Assembly (NCBI GenBank): GCA_020847535.1
Contig: JADLBU010000031.1
Location: 1-64,000, forward strand
Length of the DNA: 64,000 nt
Direction: 5' to 3'
Source: Phycisphaerales bacterium
GTDB taxonomy: Bacteria; Planctomycetota; Phycisphaerae; Phycisphaerales; UBA1924
The notes beneath the pieces are model-generated. The model searched no databases, was not told the origin of the DNA, and saw only the letters and a list, made by a program, of their open reading frames with translations. Numbering within the stretch: position 1 is the first letter of the stretch; each line of letters begins with the position of its first letter. Below, piece by piece: positions 19,455-29,177 of the stretch. Position numbers and translations under genes: made by a program.

Positions 19455-21562
19455 AGGTCCAGCAGAGTTCGGAAGGCGCGGCCATCGGGCGTGACCGCCA
19501 CGGGCAGACGCGGTGTGCGGCTCAGAAGTCCGCCCGTCGCGCCGCGAACCACGGCCCACTGGCGTTCGAGGTTGAGGCCGGCGAGTCGGTGAGCCCAGGC
19601 CCATCCTGCCAGAGCGCCCCAGCAGCGAGAGAGGCCGCGGCCGTGGCGGCGAGCCAGCCACAGCCAGTTCCGTGTGGCCAGCCGGCACCAGCGAGCGGTC
19701 TTGCTGCGGGCGACCGGGCTGTCGTGCCAGACGATCCATCGCGGCGAGAACGCAACCCCCCGACCCGCGGCGAGCAGCTTCATCGCCAGGTCGGTGTCGT
19801 TGCGGTACAGGAAGAACCTCTCGTCATAGCCGCCGACGTCGAGCCATGCCTGGCGGCGGACGAGATTGCCCGAGCCCATCACCGGCCAGTCCTCACGGGC
19901 AGGCTGGTCGGATGCACGCTCTCGGTCGAACCCATCTTCGGCGAACGGCCATTCGCCCAACCCGGTGGATGGATGGCGCGGGAGGAAGGCGATCGCGGCC
20001 AGATCGGGCCGTCGTTGCAGGCAGGCGAGGCCGGCGCGGAGCGAATGCACATCGGGTCGGGCATCGTCATCGAGCACCAGGACGAGTTCGCCATCGGCGG
20101 CGGCGACCCCGCGGTTGAACCCGGCGACGCCGAGATTGGCATCCAGCGGGATGATGCGTGCGGCTGGGAACTCGGTTCGCACCATCTCAGCGCTGCCATC
20201 GGTTGAGGCGTTGTCGACGACGATGACCTGGGCGCCCCGCGTCGGCTCGTCGGTTTGTAGCGATCGCAGCGTGACGCGCAGTGCATCCCGGCGGTTGAAG
20301 CTCAGCACGACGACGGTCAGGTCGATTCGCGCAGCGGCGCCGGCGCTGTGGTGAGATGGGCCGGGCGCCACCTGCGGGAGATCCGAAGGCCCGGGCGGCC
20401 TTGCCCACAGCGCCACGGCGCTGCGGAGGCCTGAAATCCCGGCGAGCATCGCGCGGAGGAGCGGGCGCGGCCATCGCGGATGGATTTCGAGCTCGCGATC
20501 CTGATCACGGAGGATCATCGTATTTCCGGCGAGCCAGGCATCCGGACCGCCCTTGGCGGGGACGACTGCCAGATCCGTCGGCGGTCCCAACAGGAGGCGC
20601 CGCAGCAGCGAGGCCCGCACCGCGCGGGGGCGACTCGAGGGATCCTGGATCTTCCGCATCGGCGCGATGCGAAGCGGCACGGGCGCCGCCCCGAGGCGTT
20701 GGCGATTCGCGGCGGCCCGCAAGCCATCCAGGTGCAGCTGCGCCAGGTCGTCTCGGCCCATCAGGGCCTGGTTCAAGGCGCGGCGCACCTCGACAAGGGC
20801 CCTGCGGAAGTTCGCGCGGCGACCCAGTTCGAGCGAAGCAATCACACCGAAGCCGTTGCGAGCCTGGTAGAACCTGGCAAATGTGGGGTAGCGGTCGAAT
20901 CGCGGGTGGTATGCGCGGGCGATCGGATTCACCAAGACGGGCCTGCCGGTGGCGCGGGAGATCTGGACGCACCATTCGGCATCGTCGCCGTTCAGGAAGA
21001 CATCGGGCATCAGGCCGATCCTGGCGACCACATCGGCGCGGACCAGGGCGCAGCAGGAGGCGATGTAGTCTACCTCGAACGGGGCTCGCGGGTCCGGTCG
21101 AGATCTCGGTGCCGGCATTGCGGGCCCGAGTCGGCCGGTTCGGCGATCTACATGGCCGCCGACTTCATGGGGCGGCATGCATGGTCGTTCTGCAAGGGCT
21201 GGGCCGATCGCCCAGGCATCGGGCCTTGCCAGCGCGGTCTCCAGCAGCAGCCGCAGGCAATCGGAATCGAGCCGGGCATCGCTGTCGAGGAGCCAGAGAC
21301 AGTCCGGCGGGCTGGCGGATTCCAAGGCGGCCTTCATGCCGGCGTTGAAACCGCCGCTGCCGCCGAGGTTGACAGGCAGGCGGAGAACCTGGACAGGCAG
21401 CCCGGCGCAGTTGGGTGGTTCCAATGGACGGGGGGATCCGTTGTCTATGACCAGGATTCTCAGGTCCGCAGGGCTGCCATTGACGCATTGAAGGTCGGCG
21501 AGAAGCGCAACCAGTTCATCTGGGCGGTCATAGCACGGGATGACAGCGCAGATGGCGGGCAT
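19250..21562 (-). CDS. Two-domain family 2 glycosyltransferase (two GT2 domains in one protein)
   Basis: First GT2: CAVIPCYDRPDELVALL...LGGSGGFNAGM...LLDSDARLD; second GT2: LTVVVLSFNRRDALRVTLRSL...NASTDGSAEMV...LVLDDDARPD. Confidence 0.88.
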   Translation of the reverse strand: MPAICAVIPCYDRPDELVALLADLQCVNGSPADLRILVIDNGSPRPLEPPNCAGLPVQVLRLPVNLGGSGGFNAGMKAALESASPPDCLWLLDSDARLDSDCLRLLLETALARPDAWAIGPALAERPCMPPHEVGGHVDRRTGRLGPAMPAPRSRPDPRAPFEVDYIASCCALVRADVVARIGLMPDVFLNGDDAEWCVQISRATGRPVLVNPIARAYHPRFDRYPTFARFYQARNGFGVIASLELGRRANFRRALVEVRRALNQALMGRDDLAQLHLDGLRAAANRQRLGAAPVPLRIAPMRKIQDPSSRPRAVRASLLRRLLLGPPTDLAVVPAKGGPDAWLAGNTMILRDQDRELEIHPRWPRPLLRAMLAGISGLRSAVALWARPPGPSDLPQVAPGPSHHSAGAAARIDLTVVVLSFNRRDALRVTLRSLQTDEPTRGAQVIVVDNASTDGSAEMVRTEFPAARIIPLDANLGVAGFNRGVAAADGELVLVLDDDARPDVHSLRAGLACLQRRPDLAAIAFLPRHPSTGLGEWPFAEDGFDRERASDQPAREDWPVMGSGNLVRRQAWLDVGGYDERFFLYRNDTDLAMKLLAAGRGVAFSPRWIVWHDSPVARSKTARWCRLATRNWLWLARRHGRGLSRCWGALAGWAWAHRLAGLNLERQWAVVRGATGGLLSRTPRLPVAVTPDGRAFRTLLDLQIGSSLRRSTIRRSIVRPTEPALEPVAPPEPESANGELEHPIVEVRVGQSAAPGVAASASSSSRHSA

Positions 21563-21970
21563 GGAGTGAACGGGGTGGTTTGTGGGTGCCTTGGCCGGCA
21601 AAGCGGGGTGAGTGTAGGGGGCGGTCGCAGGCGATTCGGGGCTGGCTGGGTAAGGCCGGCCGACGGCCGGCACTAGGTCCGGTCAAGGGTGTAGGGAATC
21701 ACGGAAGGGGGCAACTGGGCGATCCACCAGGGCGTATGGCAACTCGGAGGCTTCGAGGGGGCGCGGGTATTCCCGCCACAAAAGGTCTTGCGTTCGTTAC
21801 ATGGTTAGCGCACAATACCCGACATCTTTCCCCAGTTTGGGGGATCCCACGTGTGACGGGAGGTCAATCCGCGCATGCTTCCTTCCCGGCATGCGCGGCC
21901 GTGGATCTTCACCAAGGCCGCGGTTCGAACGGGTCGATTTGACGTGATCGTGTGGTTCTGGAGTGATGCG

Positions 21971-24172
21971 ATGATGAAGAGCAAAGCGGTGTGCATCTCC
22001 GCGGGCGTGACCGCGGCTGCGTTGGTTGCGGTGGCCGGTGCGGGTCCGGATGGTTCTCGGACCACTCCGCCCAGCCTGGCGGGAGCGGCGGCGTGGGCTC
22101 CGCGCGACCTTTCGGTGTTCGAGGGCGGCAGTGTTCCTCCGAACCACGTGCGTCTTGTGGTCTCGGATATCGGGCCCGTGTTCGTTCCGGCCGATGATGA
22201 CTCCGACCACTACCTGCGGACGTGCCCGGTCATGGCGTGCTACGACCCGGAAAACCCACCATCGGCCGAGATGATGGCGTGGATGGATGAGAATCTCTAC
22301 GGCGGCGGCCTGAGCAACTGGGATTCGGGCTGGGGCGACAACTACAACCTCGGGGCGCGATGGTCACCGGGGTCTCAGGGCGACCCGTACAACCTGACAT
22401 GGAGCCTGGTGCCCGATGGCCTGAACATCCCCAGCGGCGTCGGTGAGCCCGCGGGCCCCTCCAACCTCTTTGCGAAGATGGATGCCCGCTACGCGCGCGC
22501 GACCTGGCTCGGCTACTTCCAGAACTGCTTTGACCGCTGGTCGGCGGTCAGCGGCATGAACAACCTTCGCGTGAAGTCGGGCGCCAACGACTGGGATGAC
22601 AATTCGGCGTGGGGCACCTCGGGCAACGACACCACGCGCGGCGATGTGCGGATCGGCTCCCACAACATCGACGGCTTCAACGGCATCCTGGCGTACAACT
22701 CGTTCCCGCAGAACGGGGACATGGTGCTGGATTCGGGCGACATGGCGGGCACGGGCAACTTCTACTCGACCACGAACTCGTCGCGGTTCCTGCGCAACGT
22801 CGTTCAGCACGAGCATGGCCACGGCCTGGGCTTCAACCACGTGTGCCCGGCGAACAGCACCAAGCTGATGGAGCCGTTCATCTCCGTCTCCTACGACGGC
22901 GTGCGGCACGATGACATCCGTGCGGTCAACCGCCACTACGGGGATGTCAACGAGGCCGACAACTCCACGGGCGCCAGCGGCACGACGCTCACGCTCGGGA
23001 CGATCGCCGTCGGTTCCAACGTCACGCTGGGCGCTGTGCCGGCCCCGCTGACGGGCTCTTCGCCGGCCAACAGCTCGATCCTGAGCCTCGATGCCAACGG
23101 GGAGCAGGACTACTACAAGTTCTCCGTCGGCGCGACTCCGATCCTGGTCAACGTGACCATCGCGCCCCAGGGGCTCGACTACGCGAGCTACACGCAGAGC
23201 GGCAACTGCGACACCACCACCGTCAACATCGACTCCAAGGAGCAGTCCAACCTAGCGGTGCAGGTGATCGATAAGAACGGCACCACGGTGCTGGGCGAGG
23301 CGTCGGCGGCGGCGCTTGGCATCAACGAGGTGCTTGCCAACGTGCTGGTCTCTCCCACGGGCGACTTCTTCGTGCGCGTGTACGAGACGGCGACCCAGAC
23401 CCAGAGCCAGTTGTACACGATCAACGTGACGGGCACGGCGGCGGCCTCGGTGTCGGCGACCGATGGCGCCTTCACCGACAAGGTGCGGGTGACCTGGACG
23501 GCGATCCCCAACGCGGGGACGTACAGCGTCAAGCGCAACATCGTCAACAACCTGTCCACCGCGACCACGATCGCGACTGGTCAGGCGGGACTCTTGTACG
23601 ACGACATGACGGCGACCTCTGGACAGTCCTACTTCTACTGGGTGACCACGACCCAGGGCGCGGGCACCGACCGGCCGATCGCCAATCCCGACTCGGGCTT
23701 CCGCGTCGGCGGTTCGCCCCCCGGCGCGTTCAGCCTGACTTCGCCGGCCGACGGCAGCGTGGGCGTCAGCCTGACCCCGACGCTGACCTGGACCGCCTCG
23801 TCGGGCGCTGTCACGTACACGGTCATCATGGACGATGAGCCTTCGCTGGCGACACCGTTCCTGACGCAGGGCGGCGTGGGATCCACGTCGTTCAACGTCC
23901 CGGCCAGCACGCTGACGACCTGCACCCAGTACTACTGGGGCGTTCAGGCCGTCAACGGGACGGGCACGACCAACTCGACGCCGGTGTCGTTCGGCTTCGA
24001 GACCTACCGCCCGGCCGACTTTGACGGCAGCGGGTTCGTCGACGGCGAGGATTACAACGCCTTCGTGCTCGCCTTCGAGGCCGGGGATGAATCCGCCGAC
24101 TTCGACGGCACCGGGTTCGTCGACAACGAGGACTTCAACGCCTTCGTGGTCGCATTCGAGGCTGGATGCTAA
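21971..24172 (+). CDS. Secreted metzincin/matrixin-like metalloprotease with Fn3-like repeats and C-terminal GC-type dockerin-like tail
   Basis: HEHGHGLGFNHVCP (HExxHGxGxxH); C-term PADFDGSGFVDGEDYNAFVLAFEAGDESADFDGTGFVDNEDFNAFVVAFEAGC. Confidence 0.88.
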   Translation: MMKSKAVCISAGVTAAALVAVAGAGPDGSRTTPPSLAGAAAWAPRDLSVFEGGSVPPNHVRLVVSDIGPVFVPADDDSDHYLRTCPVMACYDPENPPSAEMMAWMDENLYGGGLSNWDSGWGDNYNLGARWSPGSQGDPYNLTWSLVPDGLNIPSGVGEPAGPSNLFAKMDARYARATWLGYFQNCFDRWSAVSGMNNLRVKSGANDWDDNSAWGTSGNDTTRGDVRIGSHNIDGFNGILAYNSFPQNGDMVLDSGDMAGTGNFYSTTNSSRFLRNVVQHEHGHGLGFNHVCPANSTKLMEPFISVSYDGVRHDDIRAVNRHYGDVNEADNSTGASGTTLTLGTIAVGSNVTLGAVPAPLTGSSPANSSILSLDANGEQDYYKFSVGATPILVNVTIAPQGLDYASYTQSGNCDTTTVNIDSKEQSNLAVQVIDKNGTTVLGEASAAALGINEVLANVLVSPTGDFFVRVYETATQTQSQLYTINVTGTAAASVSATDGAFTDKVRVTWTAIPNAGTYSVKRNIVNNLSTATTIATGQAGLLYDDMTATSGQSYFYWVTTTQGAGTDRPIANPDSGFRVGGSPPGAFSLTSPADGSVGVSLTPTLTWTASSGAVTYTVIMDDEPSLATPFLTQGGVGSTSFNVPASTLTTCTQYYWGVQAVNGTGTTNSTPVSFGFETYRPADFDGSGFVDGEDYNAFVLAFEAGDESADFDGTGFVDNEDFNAFVVAFEAGC

Positions 24173-24180
24173 GAGCAGAA

Positions 24181-24208
24181 GGCATCGGGCACTGGGCATC
24201 GGGCATCA
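24181..24208. repeat. 7-bp-period repeat (GGCATCG/GGCACTG/GGCATCG/GGCATCA)
   Basis: Read directly immediately downstream of the metalloprotease stop codon. Confidence 0.85.
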
Positions 24209-24220
24209 GTGAGAACCATG

Positions 24221-24252
24221 AAGACCCGGCCACGAGGCCGGGTCTTTTTCTT
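24221..24252 (+). terminator. Rho-independent terminator of the metalloprotease gene
   Basis: AAGACCCGGCC-ACGA-GGCCGGGTCTT followed by TTTC. Confidence 0.9.
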
Positions 24253-24310
24253 GCGCCGGTATCGGGGGCGCGAGCGCCATCCTGGCTGATCCGGGTCCGT
24301 TACACTGCCG

Positions 24311-25261
24311 GTGTTGACATCACGATCATCTGCATCAGGATCCGAGGCACAGGTCTGGACCACCCGCCGGCTGCTGGCGTGGATGGGGGAAGCCTTCACG
24401 CGCAAGGGCCTGGAGTCACCCAAGCTGATGGCCGAGATGCTCCTCTCGCACGTCATCGGCTGTGATCGCCTGCGGCTCTACATGGACCAGGACCGGCCGG
24501 CGACACCCCTGGAACGCAGCACACTGCGGGACCTGGTCGCCCGGGCCCTGGATCACGAGCCGGTGCAATACCTGACCGGGGAATCCTGGTTCTTCGGGAT
24601 GCAGTTCAAGGTTGACCGGAGGGTGCTGGTGCCGCGTCCGGCGAGCGAGACGATCGTCGAGCAGGTTCTGCGGCACGCGCGCGCACAACCGGGCTTCGGC
24701 GGCTCGGGGTTGGGGATGGGCGGAGAGGGGATCCTGATTGCGGATGTCTGCACCGGCTCGGGATGCATCGCGATCGCGATCCTCAAGCACTTGGCAGGGG
24801 CCAGGGCGGTCGGGACCGACATTTCGCCGGCCGCCCTTGAGGTCGCCGCCGATAACGCCCGCCGCCACGGGGTGTCCGACAGGCTGGATCTCTGCCAGGG
24901 TGACCTGGTGGAGCCGCTCCTGGACTTCCCGGCGACCCGAGGAAAGGGGACGCTGCACTACCTGGTCACCAACCCGCCGTACATCCCGGATGACGAGTGG
25001 GAAGCGGTTCCTCCGAATGTGCGCAATCATGAGCCACACAACGCCTTGCGCGGCGGGGTCGATGGGATGGATTTCGTCCGCAAGCTCGTGGAGCAGGGTG
25101 TCGAACTCCTGCGTCCGGGTGGTCTGTTCCTGGTGGAGGTTGCCACATCCCGCTCAGGAGCCGCCAGGGAGCTGCTGGCCGGGAGCGGAATGCTCGGGGA
25201 GGTGCAGGTGCTGCGCGACTTTGAGGGGTTGGATCGCGTGATCGCAGCCCGCAGAGTATAG
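24311..25261 (+). CDS. prmC: Release factor glutamine methyltransferase
   Basis: PVQYLTGESWFFGMQFKVDRRVLVPRPASE; DVCTGSGCIAIAI; NPPYIP. Confidence 0.9.
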   Translation: MLTSRSSASGSEAQVWTTRRLLAWMGEAFTRKGLESPKLMAEMLLSHVIGCDRLRLYMDQDRPATPLERSTLRDLVARALDHEPVQYLTGESWFFGMQFKVDRRVLVPRPASETIVEQVLRHARAQPGFGGSGLGMGGEGILIADVCTGSGCIAIAILKHLAGARAVGTDISPAALEVAADNARRHGVSDRLDLCQGDLVEPLLDFPATRGKGTLHYLVTNPPYIPDDEWEAVPPNVRNHEPHNALRGGVDGMDFVRKLVEQGVELLRPGGLFLVEVATSRSGAARELLAGSGMLGEVQVLRDFEGLDRVIAARRV

Positions 25262-25381
25262 TTTGGGTTGTGTTTGGTTTGTGCCGCCTTTGAAGAGACT
25301 GGGGGCGAGGTATCCGATATCATCCAGACCTTAACGCGGTGGACGGCCTCCGGTTGAGCGGCACCCGTCCCACGAACCTTC

Positions 25382-26215
25382 ATGAGTAGACGAATCGCCA
25401 ATCCCTCCATGCAGTCCTTCGGCCGCTTCCAACTGGTTCGCCCCTTGGCGAACGCCGGGGCGGGGGATTTTGGAGAGCGGTGGCTTTCGCTGCACGAAGA
25501 CAACCATTCCAGCCATGTGGTCTATCGGCTGGGGGCTCTAAATGACAAGCTTGCCCAGCGGCGATTCCTCTCGGCGGCGGAGTGTTGTGCCGCGGTTAAG
25601 GAATCGCACCTGCTGGAGATCGAGCACTTCTCGTTCGATGCCGTCGGCCGGCCCTGCATCGTGACTCCCTACCTGGGGAACCAGGAGGGTTTGGTGACGC
25701 TGCGATCCCTGGCGGGGGTCAAGGGCGGACGGCTGTCGGCCCTGGAGACCGAGCGGGCAATCGTGCATGTGCTGGAGGGTCTGCGGTTTGCTCACCAGCA
25801 CCTGGGCGCCTCGCACGGGGCCCTGGACATGGAGGGCCTCTTGGTGGATCGCCGCGGGCGGGTCGGGATCGAGCTGTACGGGCTGCAGCGGCGTATGAAG
25901 GCGCTTCCGATCGGCAGCGCGGACCTGGTTCAGGATGAGATCCGCTCGGTGGTCGAGATTGCCTATGAGCTGCTCACCGGGCTGCCTGCCGAGGAGCCCA
26001 GGATCGCCGTCGGCCGGCTGGTGAAGAAGCTGGATCCGGCCTGGGAAGCCTGGCTGGATCGTGGGCTGAGCGGTTTTGAGGGGTTTGCGAGCGCCGATGA
26101 AGCGCTGGCGAGGCTGCCCTCTTCGGGGGATCCGGTGATCCGGGAGCCCAAGCCAGCGGGGCCGGTTCGGTCGCTCTTGTCACGGTTCCGCTGGCCGACG
26201 CGCATCGGCGGGTGA
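25382..26215 (+). CDS. Protein-kinase-fold protein lacking catalytic motifs (predicted pseudokinase)
   Basis: Ser/Thr kinase-like layout (FGRFQLVRPLANAGAGDFGERW; ETERAIVHVLEGLRFAHQ; EIRSVVEIAYELLTG), with HRD replaced by HGALD and DFG by ELYG. Confidence 0.6.
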   Translation: MSRRIANPSMQSFGRFQLVRPLANAGAGDFGERWLSLHEDNHSSHVVYRLGALNDKLAQRRFLSAAECCAAVKESHLLEIEHFSFDAVGRPCIVTPYLGNQEGLVTLRSLAGVKGGRLSALETERAIVHVLEGLRFAHQHLGASHGALDMEGLLVDRRGRVGIELYGLQRRMKALPIGSADLVQDEIRSVVEIAYELLTGLPAEEPRIAVGRLVKKLDPAWEAWLDRGLSGFEGFASADEALARLPSSGDPVIREPKPAGPVRSLLSRFRWPTRIGG

Positions 26216-26256
26216 CCTTTCACGACAATTGGGAAGTGAACTCCGTAAGCAATTGC

Positions 26257-27417
26257 TTACCAGGGGTCCATCCATTCAAAGCCGGATGGCTGGCCGAGTT
26301 TCTCCAGGGTTTCGCTCCGGCGGGTCCAGTTGCGGGCGGCTTCGAGGATCTCGGCGACGATGATGTTGAAATCGATGCTGGACAGCGGATCGACGGGGCA
26401 CCGGCCGCGAACAACCTCGCGGAGGTAGGTCCACTCGTTGTCGAGGGGGGACGCGTTGGGGGTTGGGTCGATCTTGCGTGGCGGCTGGTTGGGATCGCGG
26501 ATCGCCAGGTCGTTCCATTTGCCGGCGTGGATGGATCCGCGATCGGTGTAGACATCCATTTCTTTGTTGTCGTGGGTCCAGCACCAGGAAGCCTGGATGA
26601 CCGCGGTGGCGGTGGGGTAGGTGAGGATGATGGTGGCATCGTCATCGACGATGGGGTAGAGATCGGGCTTGAGGGTCGAAGCGCTGGCGACCACGGAGGT
26701 GGGGCGCTGGCCGTTCATGAGCCAGGTGGAAAGGACCGCGCCGTAACAGCCGAAATCGACGATGGCGCCGCCGCCGGCGAGGCGGTAGTCGGTGAGCCAG
26801 GCGAGGAACTCCTCGGAGCAGCCGATCTCGCGGGGGCCCCTGTGGCCGTGGCGGAAGTTGAGGCGGCGGATGGGGGAGAGCTGCCCGGAGGCAAGCAGGC
26901 GCTGGGCCTCGCGGATGGAGGCGTACCAGCTTGTTTCGTAGTTGGTGAGGGCGAGCACACCGTGCTTGTTCGCGAGACCGGCGATCTTGTTGGCATCGGC
27001 GGCGGTGTAGGCGAGCGGCTTCTCGAAGAGCATGTGGATGCCGCGCGGGGCGCAGAGGCGAGCGACGGCGACGTGATCGCGGTTGCAGGTCATGACGCTG
27101 ACGGCCTCGGGGCGAGCGTTGTCGAGCATCTCCTCGGGATCGTCGTAGCGGAGGGAGGGGTCGAGGTTGTACTTGCTCGCGTAGCGGTCGAAGAGGGCTT
27201 TGTCGGGTTCGAAGATGGCGACGATCTGGATGTCCTGGCGCTGGGTGGAGTTCCAGAGCGGACCGTGGGCGTGGTCATGGGTGAGGCGGAAGATCGCCAG
27301 CCGGAGGGGGCCGGTCTGAGTGGAGTAGTTGGTTCCACGGTCCTCCGTTGGAGCGGGGGTGCTAGAGCAGGCGGCCAGAAGAACGAGCAAGGGGAGCAGG
27401 AAGAGAATGCGGAGCAT
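26257..27417 (-). CDS. Gfo/Idh/MocA family oxidoreductase with lipoprotein-type signal
   Basis: Lipobox LLVLLAACSS; RPEAVSVMTCNRDHVAVARLCAPRGIHMLFEKPLAYTAADA. Confidence 0.85.
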   Translation of the reverse strand: MLRILFLLPLLVLLAACSSTPAPTEDRGTNYSTQTGPLRLAIFRLTHDHAHGPLWNSTQRQDIQIVAIFEPDKALFDRYASKYNLDPSLRYDDPEEMLDNARPEAVSVMTCNRDHVAVARLCAPRGIHMLFEKPLAYTAADANKIAGLANKHGVLALTNYETSWYASIREAQRLLASGQLSPIRRLNFRHGHRGPREIGCSEEFLAWLTDYRLAGGGAIVDFGCYGAVLSTWLMNGQRPTSVVASASTLKPDLYPIVDDDATIILTYPTATAVIQASWCWTHDNKEMDVYTDRGSIHAGKWNDLAIRDPNQPPRKIDPTPNASPLDNEWTYLREVVRGRCPVDPLSSIDFNIIVAEILEAARNWTRRSETLEKLGQPSGFEWMDPW

Positions 27418-27457
27418 CTCCAGAGCATACCGATGCGAAACAGCGGCCAGTGGGCGA

Positions 27458-28285
27458 TCACTCCTTGATTCCCGTCGCGGCGACACCATCGATGAAGAAG
27501 CGGCGGGTGAAGATGTAGATGAGCAGGACGGGGGCGGCGGTCATGCAGCTGGCGGCCATGACCAGGTTCCAGGGGGCCTGGCCGTGCTGCTGGTTGAACA
27601 TGTGCAGGCCCAGTGAGAGGGTGTATTGGTCCTGGTGGTTGAGGAAGAGGAGCGGGCCGAGGAAGTCGTTCCAGGAGGCGATGAACTGCATGAGGGCGAC
27701 GGCGGCGAGCGCGGGAAGGGCGGCGGGGAGGATGATGCGTGTGAAGACGCCCCAGTGTGAGCAGCCATCGATGCGGGCGGCTTCATCAAGCTCGCGGGGG
27801 ATGGTGAGGAAGAACTGGCGGAGGAGGAAGATGGAAAAGCCGCCGCCGAAGCACATGGGGAGCCAGAGGGGGAGGAGCGTGCCGATGAGGCCCAGCTTCT
27901 TGAAGAGGATGTAGAGCGGGGCCATGACAACGACGGGGGGGATCATGAGAGTGGCTAGCACGAGCATGAATACGGCATCGCGGCCGCGCCAGCGCAGGCG
28001 AGCAAAGCCGTAGGCGGAGATGGCGCTGGAGGCGGTCATGCCCGCGACCGAGAGGATCGCGACCAGCGTGGAGTTGCGCAGGTACGTGGGGAAATCGGCG
28101 ATCGGGGAGTTCCAGACCTGCGTGTAGTTGTCGATGGTTGACTGCACGCCGAGGGAGTTGGCGGGGGCGGGTGCGCGCATCGAGACGAGGAGCATCCACA
28201 CGAGCGGGATCGCGTAGGCGAGCCCTACACCCCAGATCAGGATGAAGCGGGAGAGGCGTTGGCGGCTGGAAGGGCGTGAGGGGAT
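27458..28285 (-). CDS. Carbohydrate ABC transporter permease (MalG/UgpE type); start codon problematic
   Basis: RFILIWGVGLAYAIPLVWMLLVSMRAP and EAARIDGCSHWGVFTRIILPAALPALAAVALMQFIASWNDFLGPLLFL (EAA loop). Coordinates assume a non-canonical ATC start at 28285; the first canonical start is GTG 28201. Confidence 0.8.
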   Translation of the reverse strand: MPSRPSSRQRLSRFILIWGVGLAYAIPLVWMLLVSMRAPAPANSLGVQSTIDNYTQVWNSPIADFPTYLRNSTLVAILSVAGMTASSAISAYGFARLRWRGRDAVFMLVLATLMIPPVVVMAPLYILFKKLGLIGTLLPLWLPMCFGGGFSIFLLRQFFLTIPRELDEAARIDGCSHWGVFTRIILPAALPALAAVALMQFIASWNDFLGPLLFLNHQDQYTLSLGLHMFNQQHGQAPWNLVMAASCMTAAPVLLIYIFTRRFFIDGVAATGIKE

Positions 28286-28288
28286 GGA

Positions 28289-29170
28289 TCAGGCTCCGCG
28301 GTAATAGACAGCGCGGCGAGCCAGCCACAAGAGGCCGCCGGTGAGGATGAGGGTGAAGCAGACCTGGATCCAGGCCATCGCCGAGGCGTAGCCCATGCGT
28401 CCATAAAAGAAGGCGTTGAGGTAGACGTAGACGGAGTAGACGAGCGTGGAGTCATCGGGGCCGCCCTTGGTCATGATGAGCGGGGGAGCGAAGACCTGGA
28501 GGGACCAGATGAGCGACATCACGGCGTTGAAGAGGACGGCGGGCGAGATCATGGGGAGCGTGATGTGGGCGAACCGGCGCCAGGGTCCGACACCATCCAG
28601 CTCGGCGGCTTCGTAGAGAGATGCGGGGACACCCTTGAGGGCGGCCGAGTAGATGATGATGGGGCTGCCGATCGACCAGAAGCTCATGATGATGAGCGCT
28701 GGCATCGCCAGGGCGCGGCTGCCGAGCCAGTCGGGGCCTTGGACATCCAGAAGCGAGAGTGATTGGTTGATCAGGCCCTGCTCGTTGTTGAAGAGCCAGA
28801 GCCAGCTCATGCAAGAGGCGACGATGGGAACCAGCGCGGGGGCGAAGACGATGGCGCGAACAAGGCCGGCGCTGCGGAGCGGCGCTTCGAGGAGGAGGGC
28901 GATCCCGATCGAGAGGATCGTCGAGCCGATGACGGAGGCGATCGCGTAGGTGATGGTGTTGGTGAGCGAGGTGGCGAACAGCTTGTCGGAGAGGAGTTCG
29001 CGGTAGTTTTCGAGGCCGATGAAGACGGGGCCTTCGAGGAGCGAGTCGTCGGTGAGGCTGTAGTAGAGGCTCATGGCGATCGGCGCGAGGAGGAAGAGTG
29101 CAAAGCCGATGAGCCAGGGGCTGATCCAGGCGAGACCGCGGAGGAGGTGGGGGAGTTGGCGATCGGGCAT
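28289..29170 (-). CDS. Carbohydrate ABC transporter permease (MalF/UgpA type)
   Basis: LRGLAWISPWLIGFALFLLAPIAMSLYYSLTDDSLL; EAAELDGVGPWRRFAHITLPMISPAVLF. Confidence 0.9.
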   Translation of the reverse strand: MPDRQLPHLLRGLAWISPWLIGFALFLLAPIAMSLYYSLTDDSLLEGPVFIGLENYRELLSDKLFATSLTNTITYAIASVIGSTILSIGIALLLEAPLRSAGLVRAIVFAPALVPIVASCMSWLWLFNNEQGLINQSLSLLDVQGPDWLGSRALAMPALIIMSFWSIGSPIIIYSAALKGVPASLYEAAELDGVGPWRRFAHITLPMISPAVLFNAVMSLIWSLQVFAPPLIMTKGGPDDSTLVYSVYVYLNAFFYGRMGYASAMAWIQVCFTLILTGGLLWLARRAVYYRGA

Positions 29171-29177
29171 GGGGATA

